53,087 nt of DNA from Gammaproteobacteria bacterium. Lineage in GTDB: Bacteria > Pseudomonadota > Gammaproteobacteria > Pseudomonadales > Azotimanducaceae. The translations under genes were made by a program, and so were the position numbers. The stretch is from assembly GCA_002690865.1 (NCBI GenBank), contig NZGG01000033.1, positions 1 to 53,087 of the forward strand. Direction: 5' to 3'. Below are positions 28,387 through 36,834 of this stretch, one piece after another. Under the pieces are notes generated by a model. It had not been told where the DNA came from. It saw only the letters and a program-made list of their open reading frames with translations, and did not search any database. How positions within the stretch are numbered: position 1 is the first letter of the stretch; the number at the start of each line of letters is the position of its first letter.

Positions 28387-28504
28387 TTTGCTATGCCTCA
28401 GATGAATAACTCAGCGCTTCAGAAACGCCTCAATAATTTTAGAGAATTAACCATCAGGCCTATACCCCATGAGTTCAATGACATGATAGCGAGAAATACT
28501 AACA

Positions 28505-28536
28505 TTGTTTGCGATCAGTAGCCCTGATCCAAACAA
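28505..28536 (-). terminator. Stem-loop at the end of the GH32-like gene
   Basis: The arms TTGTTTGCGATCAG (28505-28518) and CTGATCCAAACAA (28524-28536) pair over 13 bp with one bulged C, around the 5-base loop TAGCC. It lies about 31 bp past the stop of the first GH32-like gene on the minus strand. The following minus-strand bases are only moderately T-rich, so this could be an intrinsic terminator or a 3'-stabilising hairpin. Confidence 0.5.
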
Positions 28537-28566
28537 CTATTTCGTTAATTGATTTAGGTTACGCTT

Positions 28567-30105
28567 CTACCACTGATTAGTCGGTGCAATATCCCAAGCC
28601 TGTAGAGACTCTACTAGCATTGTCCCCCCCTTCGAAAACAACTCAATCCCTTTGCTATCTTGACGAGATGGATAAACACACTGCGTGATACACTGTCTTT
28701 TATTTGCGAAAATTTCAATTATCGAGCGATCAATAAAAATACGCAGCTCAAGCTTCTCATCAGGTTTTAATTTAAGAGGAGCTTTTTGCTTCGTCACTGT
28801 AGGGTTTTCACCGCGAGAATACATTACATAGTGATAGTGTTTTATAGTCTCAGCTAACTCAGACTTCTCTAAATTGATCTGCAGTTCTTCACTCATCGGA
28901 TTATACTCAATAATAGTCTCTTCCTGGCCATCTGGGCTCGCACAAACTTTAATACCACAGATTTCTGCATCACATGGATCGATTATAAGCAAAAGTTCTA
29001 AAGTATTTCCCTCTATCCTTTCAGGTCGAATCGAATTATCTTCCGAGATCCTGATATTTTTTTGTTCTCTTTTGCGCACTCGAAGACGCTGAAGTTCCTC
29101 GACTGGCTCGATTAAGATAGCACCCTCACTATCCAATGATAAAGCGCGGGGTAAAGACATAATTCCGCTCCATCCATAAACAGGCGGATCTGTGAAATCA
29201 ACTACATGTAACGGCTCATTTCTTTGTACAATCCAAGACCACATGACACGTCTTCCCTTGTCATCAATGAGAGATTCTGGCGCAAAGCAGGTGCCGCCAG
29301 GAAAGTTCATGCGTTGATGATATTCTGGATGGAACTGATTATTTTTCCATTCGCCAATGTATATTCTTGCTCCACAATTATGACTAATACAGAGCAATGC
29401 ATACTTATCCCCTAATCTAAAAAAGTCGGGACAAGAAACATCTTCATGCTCTCCAACATCGGGCATATCTTTTGACATAAATGGACCAATATATTTCCAG
29501 TCATTCAGGCCACTAGCCTTAAAAAGAGCAGGCGTTGGCCCACCAAATACAGCATAGTGTTCCCCATCTTCCAACCAACCATGGGGATCCCAAGAACTGA
29601 AAAGTTTTGCTTCGGGACTAGATTTTTCAGGTATCGGCATAATTGGGTTTGATTCGAGTTTCGTCCAATTATCGAGTTCCAATTCAGTACTTGTAGCAAT
29701 GCAGTTCCCAGAGCCTACCCCATGGTATAGGATCGTGGCTTCTCCCTTGTTATTGACGAAGCAGTTACCACTGAACATCGACTTATCCGGTTCACCTGGA
29801 GACAAAGCTGGCTTATGAAAGCGCCAGTGAAGGAGGTCAGCGCTGGACACATGGCCCCAGCAATCAAAGTTACGTTCACTCTTCGAGTGATCAAGAATCC
29901 GATCATCATTCTGATATATATAGCAAAGATGGTATTTACCCTCCCAAAAAATAGCACCATTTGGGTCAAACGGCATGCCTCTGCCTTCGGGATTTATGAA
30001 GTGATAAGTCGGCCTATGAGGATCATCAAGGAGGATATCGCGAAATTCTCTTTGTCCTTGTACTAGTCCTATTATTGTTTCACTATCGGGAGGGGTTTCT
30101 GTCAT
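28567..30105 (-). CDS. Divergent GH32-like glycosidase, copy A
   Basis: The 512-aa protein has a five-bladed-propeller GH32 core followed by a C-terminal beta-sandwich (about 360-510, with LELRIFIDRSIIEIFAN, the typical GH32 C-terminal signature). The nucleophile motif is present as GMPFDPNGAIFWEGKYHL with Asp47. The RDP motif reads WDP (Asp173), and the EC acid/base motif reads EDVSCPDFF, so Ser224 sits where the catalytic Glu is expected and the nearest Glu is three residues upstream. There is no signal peptide, so it acts in the cytoplasm. Family is secure. Whether it hydrolyses fructosides, another sugar, or nothing is open. Confidence 0.82.
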   Translation of the reverse strand: MTETPPDSETIIGLVQGQREFRDILLDDPHRPTYHFINPEGRGMPFDPNGAIFWEGKYHLCYIYQNDDRILDHSKSERNFDCWGHVSSADLLHWRFHKPALSPGEPDKSMFSGNCFVNNKGEATILYHGVGSGNCIATSTELELDNWTKLESNPIMPIPEKSSPEAKLFSSWDPHGWLEDGEHYAVFGGPTPALFKASGLNDWKYIGPFMSKDMPDVGEHEDVSCPDFFRLGDKYALLCISHNCGARIYIGEWKNNQFHPEYHQRMNFPGGTCFAPESLIDDKGRRVMWSWIVQRNEPLHVVDFTDPPVYGWSGIMSLPRALSLDSEGAILIEPVEELQRLRVRKREQKNIRISEDNSIRPERIEGNTLELLLIIDPCDAEICGIKVCASPDGQEETIIEYNPMSEELQINLEKSELAETIKHYHYVMYSRGENPTVTKQKAPLKLKPDEKLELRIFIDRSIIEIFANKRQCITQCVYPSRQDSKGIELFSKGGTMLVESLQAWDIAPTNQW

Positions 30106-30911
30106 AACTTAATCACTCGTTTATAAATGTTTTTCATTTCAATTCATTTGCTTTTGCTGAAATAAATTATAATCGCATTAAGCAAGTGAGCCAAAAGTCT
30201 AAAGTGAAATAGGCCTTTGAAGCAAAAGAAAATGCAGCATTTAAAGCTGGTGGTCTTACGAAAACATAATCTAATGGCTGTATTGGTAATCGTATGGAGA
30301 TCAATCTGGAGAAAGGTCTACCGAAGTTAAATCTCGATATGATCCTCGAAACCTTCGTTAAGCGACCGGGAAGATAATGGTGGGCTGGAGCACATATTAG
30401 CAAATTTTGCATGCGGCAATGGTCAAGTGGAAGCATACCTGAGTGGCTAATGGGATTTGAAGCTGTTATTCATCACGTAAATTACAAGCCAATAAATAAT
30501 CGAATACTACAATTGATCGCCTATGAATACCCAAGGCCATCCTGAGTATAAAAATTCCTATGATAATTCGAAAAATTTCAGCCCGTGATAAAACGACTTC
30601 GTCGATTGCCTTCGCGAGAGGATCGAAAGTTCTCGCTACTGATACGGTTAGCGAAATCCAAGGAAGAATCCCAAAAAAAACTGGTTGATCAGTCATCTTT
30701 ACCGAGCCTGCGTCCGGCAAAACGGCCAAGATAAAGAATTCCTGCTGGTCCCTTTAGCTGATGCAGGCCGGAATAAAGAGGAATATGCTGTACTACATGA
30801 AGGAATCAAAATCGACTAATTTATCCCTTAAATGAATCCTTCTCCCTCAAGTGATTGCAGAGCAACATAAATTGTAAATACATACCTCAGGAATCAGGGG
30901 CATGTTAGTAA
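30106..30911 (+). pseudogene. 806-bp gap with decayed coding remnants
   Basis: No intact gene lies between the two GH32-like genes. On the plus strand a frame open from 30527 to a stop at 30688 contains FARGSKVLATDTVSE, which resembles the second beta-strand region of a short-chain dehydrogenase. A run of eight A at 30673-30680 lies just before the stop. A one-base shift there joins it to a second frame that runs to a stop at 30819 and ends in LHEGIKID. Stops break the other parts in all plus frames. I read this as the remains of one or more lost genes; the SDR resemblance is weak. Confidence 0.4.
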
Positions 30912-32342
30912 TTACTTATCTATTTCCCATACACGATTAATTTCTGCGTCAAGATATCCTTGATTAGTAGATTTAAGCTTCCAAATGTCTACGTGTTTAA
31001 TTATCGTGGGGGCTCCAAAAGAATAAGCATAAAAACCCTTCGATCGTTGCCAGTCCATATGAGCCGCAATCATTGCTTGACGTCCATTTATAAAAACCTC
31101 AACCAGATATTTATCAACAAAAATACAAAGCTCAATATTTTCGCCGATGGGAAGATTTTCAACAGAAAAAGGTGCTTCTGAGCTGCCTACTCTTAATGTT
31201 CCAGTTTCTGGTTTAATAATGATGGACAATCCCTGATTATCTCGACCAGAAAACAGGCGAAAACCAAAGCGTTTACGCTCGACTTGAGCTCGCTCGATAG
31301 TTATCCGGATTTCGTACGCATCTTTTGTCAAATCAGTGATTAGCGTGACAGCATTCCCACCATTCATACGCGGTGCTGGTTCAACTCTAATGTCATCAAA
31401 CTCAACTAAATTATCCCGAAGTAATTCAAGTTCACGTAATGGCTGAATTATCAAACTACCATCATCCCCAAGACTAAGTTCGCGCGGAAGTGACTGAAGT
31501 GACTTATAATCTAGAGCAGAATCCAAAGTTGCACACCAAGCCCACATAACCCTTCGTTCATCTGAAGTTTTGAGACTTTCTGGTGCAAAGAAGTCACGAT
31601 AGAGAGGCTCTTCAATTGACTGCCCTTCTCTACGCCAATTCATTCGACCATGAAGATCAGGCACAAACTGTTCGGTTTCAGCATCCCAGTCGCCAATATA
31701 ATAACGGCATCCGAAAGGGTGACTTATACAGAGCAACATCCAGCGATTTTCTATTGGAAAGAAATTGGCACACGAGATATCTTCTCCAATCACTACATCC
31801 GGAAGATCGTGCTTGAGAAAATCTCCGACATAGATCCAATCTTTCAAATCATTAGACTTGATCAGGCCTGGATTTTGTCCACCTGTAATTGCGTAGTATA
31901 CATCTCCAATCAAAAAGCAATCTGGATCCCAATGTTTGATATTAATTTCTTTATCATCAACACCCCTAATATCAATAGGATAAGGTTTGTGCCAACTCGA
32001 TAGCTGGTTGTCCTTTGCTAGCACAATCTGATTGCTCCCTGAAGCCTGTCCATGATATATGGCCGCTGGACACCCCTCTTTAGTAATAAATCCTGTCCCA
32101 CTGAACATTCCATGATCGGTAAATGATGGTTGCAATTTTGTTTCCTGCCACACCCAATGAAGCATGTCGGTACTTGTGATGTGTATAAAAGAAAAGGACG
32201 CATTCTCATGCCAATCATGCTTTAAAATATAGTGCAGGTGATAAACACCATCGATATAAAAAGCAACATTAGGGTCACCTGGTGCTGAGGGACCGCCAGG
32301 ATGCATGAGATGAATATTTAAGACTAATGGATCGGACGACAT
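30912..32342 (-). CDS. Divergent GH32-like glycosidase, copy B
   Basis: This 476-aa protein is a paralogue of copy A. The nucleophile motif is PGDPNVAFYIDGVYHLHY (Asp23), the RDP motif reads KHWDPDCF (Asp139) and the EC motif reads GEDISCANFF. A FAPESL segment and the C-terminal sandwich motif LCIFVDKYLVEVFINGRQ are also shared with copy A. Again there is no signal peptide. AGGAG lies seven bases before the ATG. It is the first gene on the minus strand after the tRNA-Gly, 806 bp before copy A. The shared loss of the canonical EC glutamate argues for one clade, not two independent decays. Confidence 0.82.
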   Translation of the reverse strand: MSSDPLVLNIHLMHPGGPSAPGDPNVAFYIDGVYHLHYILKHDWHENASFSFIHITSTDMLHWVWQETKLQPSFTDHGMFSGTGFITKEGCPAAIYHGQASGSNQIVLAKDNQLSSWHKPYPIDIRGVDDKEINIKHWDPDCFLIGDVYYAITGGQNPGLIKSNDLKDWIYVGDFLKHDLPDVVIGEDISCANFFPIENRWMLLCISHPFGCRYYIGDWDAETEQFVPDLHGRMNWRREGQSIEEPLYRDFFAPESLKTSDERRVMWAWCATLDSALDYKSLQSLPRELSLGDDGSLIIQPLRELELLRDNLVEFDDIRVEPAPRMNGGNAVTLITDLTKDAYEIRITIERAQVERKRFGFRLFSGRDNQGLSIIIKPETGTLRVGSSEAPFSVENLPIGENIELCIFVDKYLVEVFINGRQAMIAAHMDWQRSKGFYAYSFGAPTIIKHVDIWKLKSTNQGYLDAEINRVWEIDK

Positions 32343-32409
32343 GACGACACTCCTACTATCTTATTAAAAAATTACTCTTACTGACCAAAATAGCCTAAAG
32401 GGAGACTTC

Positions 32410-32485
32410 TGGAGCGGGCGACGAGGTTCGAACTCGCGACAACCAGCTTGGGAAGCTGGGACTCTACCAACTGAGCTACACCCGC
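32410..32485 (-). tRNA. glyU: tRNA-Gly (anticodon CCC)
   Basis: The minus strand folds as a full cloverleaf with a 7-bp acceptor stem (GCGGGTG with CGCCCGC, one G-U pair), D-loop AGCTCAGTTGGTAGAG, and a CCAGC/GCTGG anticodon stem around the loop TTCCCAA. The T-arm is GCGAGTTCGAACCTCGT. The anticodon CCC reads the glycine codon GGG. The discriminator is T and the terminal CCA is encoded. Its 3' end faces the GH32-like genes. Confidence 0.95.
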
Positions 32486-32560
32486 TTGATAGTTATACTG
32501 CCAAAAACAGCATCAGAGTGCAGCCCTATGCAGTTACTTGCAAGTAATATCTTTACTGCA

Positions 32561-33448
32561 TCAAGACATAAGCAATAGTAAGACCCCAACTGCTAAAACA
32601 CCAATGCCGAAAAATTCCAACCTATTCGGTACTTCTTTAAAAAATAGGATTGAAATCATAATAGTAATCAAAAGCTCTATCTGACCTACAGTTTTCACGT
32701 ACGCAGCACGCTCGAGCGAAAATGCAGTAAACCAAGCAGCTGATCCTATTATGCTCGTAACCCCAACAAATAAACTAAGGCGCCATCTTTGATAGATCAA
32801 TAGGAATTCACCATAATTATATAGTACTAGCCATATAGTACAGATAATGGTTTGTATCGTTACCATTGAGACTAAGGTTATCGCGGCAGCAAGCACGGGG
32901 TCTACTCCTAGACTTAAACTTGCAGAACGAACTAACAAAGAAGTAATCGAAAAAAACAACCCTGCGCTTAGACCCAAAAATGCAGAACTACTCCAAATAC
33001 TAACGGGTAACTGCATCTTCGCCAAACTAATAATTACGAGACCAAATGTACTGATAATAATTGCTATCCATCCCGTAATTGAAATTAATTCAGAAAAAAA
33101 TAAGGCACCAATAACCGCGGTAATCAGAATCTCGCAACGGATATAGGTTCCCCCTACTGCAAAACTCCTGGCCAGAAACAAACGTATCATCAAGATAGTC
33201 GCAATTATCTGAAAAATACCACCCACAAACACCATAGCAATAAAGTCTGGTTTAGGTACTAAAACCAAAGGCTCTGATGCTAACCATAAAAATGTAACAT
33301 AAATTATTGCGAGAGGTAGCCCAAAAAGGTAACGCACGAGCGTCGTCGCAAGCGGCGACATCTCATTAGCTAATTGTCTCTGCCCTGCAGTTCGTAAGGA
33401 CTGAATAGATGCTGCTATTAAGGTGCATAGTATCCAAGATTCAATCAA
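32561..33448 (-). CDS. EamA/DMT-superfamily transporter
   Basis: The 295-aa protein consists of ten hydrophobic segments arranged as two five-helix EamA repeats (about 1-140 and 150-293), typical of drug/metabolite transporters. The last helix ends in FFGIGVLAVGVLLLLMS. These proteins move small metabolites such as amino acids, nucleotide sugars or quaternary amines, in most cases as exporters. The substrate cannot be deduced. It starts 16 bp after the peroxiredoxin stop on the same strand, so cotranscription is possible. Confidence 0.87.
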   Translation of the reverse strand: MIESWILCTLIAASIQSLRTAGQRQLANEMSPLATTLVRYLFGLPLAIIYVTFLWLASEPLVLVPKPDFIAMVFVGGIFQIIATILMIRLFLARSFAVGGTYIRCEILITAVIGALFFSELISITGWIAIIISTFGLVIISLAKMQLPVSIWSSSAFLGLSAGLFFSITSLLVRSASLSLGVDPVLAAAITLVSMVTIQTIICTIWLVLYNYGEFLLIYQRWRLSLFVGVTSIIGSAAWFTAFSLERAAYVKTVGQIELLITIMISILFFKEVPNRLEFFGIGVLAVGVLLLLMS

Positions 33449-33464
33449 GCAATAAACCGATGTG

Positions 33465-33944
33465 CTAAAGGGCTTCTAAAATAGCCTCAGCAGAGCTTAC
33501 TTCAAATGCACCACCTTGCTCTAGATTCAGGACGGTAATCTTTCCATCCTCAGCTACAAGAGAATAACGCCGCGACCTAGTCCCCAGGCCAATACCACTT
33601 CCATCCATCGTAACACCCATGGCATTTGCGAGCTCACAATTACCATCACTCAACATCATAATTTCTTCCGCATTACCAGCCTTACTCCAAGCATCCATTA
33701 CGAATGCATCATTAACTGCTGTACAGATGATCGCATCAACACCTCGTTCTTTTATTTTATCGGCGTTAGCAACAAAACCCGGCAGGTGAGAACGACTGCA
33801 AGGAGGGGTAAAGGCACCTGGAACACCAAGCATAACCACTTTCTTTCCAGAGAAAATATCCTCAGTAGCTATATCTTCTGGACCGTTTTCTCCCAAAACT
33901 TTTAAAGTAAGGTGTGGGATACTATCCCCAACTTGAACTACCAT
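33465..33944 (-). CDS. Peroxiredoxin (Prx5 family)
   Basis: This 159-aa thiol peroxidase has the Prx5-type site GVPGAFTPPCSRSHLPGF, with the peroxidatic Cys in PPCS (most relatives have PTCS). The conserved VNDAFVMDAW and GLGTRSRRYS segments follow. It reduces hydrogen peroxide and organic hydroperoxides, with glutaredoxin or thioredoxin as likely reductant; a grxC is encoded at 18.5 kb. AAGGAG seven bases before the ATG confirms the start. Confidence 0.93.
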   Translation of the reverse strand: MVVQVGDSIPHLTLKVLGENGPEDIATEDIFSGKKVVMLGVPGAFTPPCSRSHLPGFVANADKIKERGVDAIICTAVNDAFVMDAWSKAGNAEEIMMLSDGNCELANAMGVTMDGSGIGLGTRSRRYSLVAEDGKITVLNLEQGGAFEVSSAEAILEAL

Positions 33945-34079
33945 TTAAGAACTCCTTTTTTCTTTGCTTTTCTTCGAAATTTATTTAAATGATTAAAAAA
34001 CTAGCGATTACAAAGTCTCTCGTGAAGAGCTATAGGTTTCAAGTTAAATAACACAATAAGATTAAAACTTGTGCAACAA

Positions 34080-34108
34080 TTGCAGAGTGCTCTAGTCACG
34101 GTTATATT
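34080..34108 (+). promoter_or_regulatory. Candidate promoter of the VOC/acyl-CoA dehydrogenase operon
   Basis: TTGCAG (34080-34085), a 17-bp spacer and TATATT (34103-34108) form a plausible sigma-70 promoter 40 bp before the VOC gene start. The -35 box matches the consensus at only three positions, so support is moderate. Confidence 0.35.
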
Positions 34109-34147
34109 CGCTTGGACGATTGTATCAACTCTATTAAGGATTTACTC

Positions 34148-34534
34148 ATGACATTTAAAGGTGTTCACCATGTGGTAGTACGTGTAAAAGATTTACAGGC
34201 AGGGATAGAAACCTGGCGTGATAAATTTGGGCTCACTTTAGATCGGATAACCGAATCCGAAACATTGGGTATCAAACAAGCCATTTTCAATCTGAATAAT
34301 GGTGGTTTTATTGAATTAGTTGCACCCCTAGGCCAAAACTCTGTCGTAGGTAAGGCTATAGAATCACGTGGGGAGGGAATGCATACTATCTCTATGGAGG
34401 TTGAAGATCTTAACAAGACCGTCGCTGAACTTGAGAAAAATGGGGTAGCGCTTATCGGAAAAGACGAACCTCTGGTTTACATCCACCCAAAGTCTGCAAA
34501 TGGAATGCTAGTGCAACTTTACGAGTCTGTGTAA
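34148..34534 (+). CDS. VOC-superfamily protein (glyoxalase / methylmalonyl-CoA epimerase-like)
   Basis: The 128-aa protein is a single vicinal-oxygen-chelate domain. It starts MTFKGVHHVVVRVKDLQ, with metal-ligand candidates His in GVHHVV, His in GMHTISMEVEDL and Glu in LVQLYESV. The frame opens at a TTG at 34112, but the ATG at 34148 has AAGGA seven bases upstream. Methylmalonyl-CoA epimerases and related acyl-CoA isomerases share this layout. It starts a plus-strand operon with two acyl-CoA dehydrogenases (6-bp gap), which suggests an acyl-CoA substrate. No mutase gene is in the window to support the epimerase role. Confidence 0.85.
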   Translation: MTFKGVHHVVVRVKDLQAGIETWRDKFGLTLDRITESETLGIKQAIFNLNNGGFIELVAPLGQNSVVGKAIESRGEGMHTISMEVEDLNKTVAELEKNGVALIGKDEPLVYIHPKSANGMLVQLYESV

Positions 34535-34540
34535 CTCTCT

Positions 34541-35731
34541 ATGGATCTATCTTTTGGCTTAGAGTACGAAAATTTTCGTGGTCAGGTTCGTCACTTTGTT
34601 GAGGAGAACCGTGAGAAACAACCAAAATTTCGCGGGCCAGCTAAAGAAGAAAATATTACCTGGCAAAGGATATTAATTGACAATGGATACGCAGCTCGGA
34701 CCATCCCAAAGAAATACGGAGGATACGGTGCTAAACCAGACATAATCAAATCTCGTATTATCTCTGAAGAATTTAGTCGTCTCCAAATGAATACTGGCCT
34801 AACTGGCCAAGGCATTAAAATGCTTGTTCCGATCTTGCTGCAAATGGGAACGGAAGAGCAAAGACTCAAGTTCATTAGGCCCACTATTCAAGGAGAACTA
34901 AATTGGTGTCAGGGATATTCCGAACCTGGTGCCGGTAGTGATCTTGCAAGTCTCAATACCCGTGCTGAACTTGACGGTGAAGACTGGGTAATCAACGGAC
35001 AGAAAATCTGGACGAGCTCAGCACATATTGCAGACTGGATCTTCTGCCTAGTTCGAACAGAAGCGGAGGCGCCCAAACATCAAGGGATTTCCTTCTTACT
35101 ATTCAAGATGGATTCGCCCGGGATCGAAATTAGACCGTTAATAGATATGACGATGAAACCGAATTTCAATGAGGTCTTTTTTACAAATGTGAGAGTCCCC
35201 AAGCAGCAAATCGTGGGACAACGTGGTGAGGGGTGGAGTGTTGCAAATGCTTTGCTTGGTTTTGAACGAGGATCACTAGCACCATCTGCTGCTGCTCTAT
35301 CAAGGCTTAATGAGCTCATTAAATTAATGCATGAAGAAACTGTAAATGGCGATCCGCTCATATCCAAGCCCCAATTTAGAGAGCGCCTAATGAAAATCCA
35401 AGGCCGCACCATGGCAATGAGCTATAATGATATGCGCTTAATTTCTGCCCAAATCAATAACAATCAGGATACGAAATTAGCAAGCATGATTGTAAAACTT
35501 CAAAGCACTGAGCTACGACATGAACTCGAGGGGCTTGCTATTGATGTCATGGGAGAAATTGGTCTCTCGTTTGATGATAACCCGTACTTACGCGGAGAGG
35601 GGGGGTGGCAATACCAATATATGTATTTTTTAGGTCTAATCATTGGTGGTGGAACCAATCAAATCCAAAGAAACATTATTAGTGAACGAGGTCTGGGCAT
35701 GCCTAAAGAGCCAAAGTCAAAAGAGAAATAG
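34541..35731 (+). CDS. Acyl-CoA dehydrogenase, subunit-type alpha
   Basis: The 396-aa flavoprotein has the signature CQGYSEPGAGSDLASL and IWTSSAHIADWIFCLVRT flavin-binding segments. Its C terminus contains IIGGGTNQIQRNIISERGLG. The catalytic Glu found just before GT in MCAD is Gly here. A Glu at residue 242 in LLGFERGS lies where isovaleryl-CoA-type enzymes keep their base. Together with the shorter partner downstream (5 bp), this resembles the paired acyl-CoA dehydrogenases that form alpha2beta2 heterotetramers in steroid side-chain catabolism. The true substrate is unknown. Confidence 0.9.
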   Translation: MDLSFGLEYENFRGQVRHFVEENREKQPKFRGPAKEENITWQRILIDNGYAARTIPKKYGGYGAKPDIIKSRIISEEFSRLQMNTGLTGQGIKMLVPILLQMGTEEQRLKFIRPTIQGELNWCQGYSEPGAGSDLASLNTRAELDGEDWVINGQKIWTSSAHIADWIFCLVRTEAEAPKHQGISFLLFKMDSPGIEIRPLIDMTMKPNFNEVFFTNVRVPKQQIVGQRGEGWSVANALLGFERGSLAPSAAALSRLNELIKLMHEETVNGDPLISKPQFRERLMKIQGRTMAMSYNDMRLISAQINNNQDTKLASMIVKLQSTELRHELEGLAIDVMGEIGLSFDDNPYLRGEGGWQYQYMYFLGLIIGGGTNQIQRNIISERGLGMPKEPKSKEK

Positions 35732-35736
35732 AAAAA

Positions 35737-36798
35737 ATGGAATTTGGCTTATCAGAAGAACAACTGCTGCTACAGGATACCATCATGCAGTTCTTAGCTG
35801 AGGAGTTCCCGCTAGAAAAAGTAAGAAAGATCTCTTCAGGGAAGTACTCCGATGCAATGGTGTGGGAAGGCCTAACCAAGCTCGGTATCCCTGGATTGCT
35901 TATCCCTGAAACTCAGGGTGGGGTTGGTCTAGGGTATTTAGAAGCAGCCATCATATCCGAATGTCTCGGATACAACGTAACTCCTACTCCATTTCTAACA
36001 TCATCAGTAATGGCGGTAACGGTACTTAAAGCTGCCGGAAATCAGGAGCTTCTATTATCCCAGATAGCTATTGGGGACCAACGTGTAGGTATTGCTTTTA
36101 ATGAAGCACTAGGCGCGAGAGCAGATGCAGGTCTCACAGTAGCAAATGGAGTCATTAATGGTAAATCCATTTTCGCTTTAGATGGTAACGCCGATCATTA
36201 TCTAGTTGCAGATGCCACCTTCAATTTATATCTGGTTTCTACCCAAGTTCTTAAAAGAACAAAGCTAGCTACTGTCGATAGAACGCAATCAACATGTGAG
36301 CTAGTCTACAAAGATTCAGAAGCCATCTTAATATCTAATGACGAGAAGATTTTCAAAGAGGCCATCAATGCAGGTCGCGTTATGCAAGCAGCTGATACTC
36401 TCGGCGCCGCCCAATCTATGCTGGAACAGTCAGTCGCCTACTCAATGCAAAGAGAGCAGTTCAACCGGGTAATAGCTTCATTTCAAGCGGTAAAACATAT
36501 GTGTGCAGATATGGTAGCAAATCTTGAACCTTGTCGAGCTATGGTGTGGTATTCGGGGCACGCGTTAGATGCTCTTCCTGATGAAAAACACCTCGTCGCC
36601 TGCCATACAAAAGCCCATTTACAAGAAGTTGGTCAGCTCGTTTCTAAACAATCAACTGAAATACATGGAGGTATGGGATTTACTGATCTACTGGGGCTAC
36701 ACTATTGGTTTAAGCGAATTGGTGCGAACCGGCAGCTCTTGGGCTCACCGGAAATGCTGCGTGAAGAGGCAGCAAAGATACAGGGTTTTATTGCTTGA
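35737..36798 (+). CDS. Acyl-CoA dehydrogenase, subunit-type beta
   Basis: At 353 aa this is a short acyl-CoA dehydrogenase paralogue. It has an N-terminal helical domain (GLSEEQLLLQDTIMQFL), a divergent middle domain and C-terminal helices with AYSMQREQFNRVIASFQAVKH and the STEIHGGMGFTDLLGLHYW segment typical of the smaller partner in heteromeric dehydrogenases. The classical EGT base motif is absent. It overlaps nothing but sits 5 bp after the larger subunit and 36 bp before the beta-hydroxyacid-dehydrogenase-like gene, clearly one operon. Confidence 0.88.
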   Translation: MEFGLSEEQLLLQDTIMQFLAEEFPLEKVRKISSGKYSDAMVWEGLTKLGIPGLLIPETQGGVGLGYLEAAIISECLGYNVTPTPFLTSSVMAVTVLKAAGNQELLLSQIAIGDQRVGIAFNEALGARADAGLTVANGVINGKSIFALDGNADHYLVADATFNLYLVSTQVLKRTKLATVDRTQSTCELVYKDSEAILISNDEKIFKEAINAGRVMQAADTLGAAQSMLEQSVAYSMQREQFNRVIASFQAVKHMCADMVANLEPCRAMVWYSGHALDALPDEKHLVACHTKAHLQEVGQLVSKQSTEIHGGMGFTDLLGLHYWFKRIGANRQLLGSPEMLREEAAKIQGFIA

Positions 36799-36834
36799 GT
36801 TTTAAAATTAAAAAATTAAAAAAGGTATTGTTCG

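Noticed and set aside
30167-30729. Minus-strand frames of 89 and 87 aa in the gap between the GH32-like genes
   Set aside because: They show no domain and lie opposite the more coding-like plus-strand remnants, so I treat the region as decayed and not as two small genes.
31650-32003. 117-aa frame antisense to GH32-like copy B
   Set aside because: Shadow of a gene with clear family motifs; no start signal and no recognisable motif.
32410-32485. Attachment-site repeat of the tRNA-Gly 3' end
   Set aside because: I saw no second copy of the tRNA end in the window and no integrase gene, so no att site is annotated.
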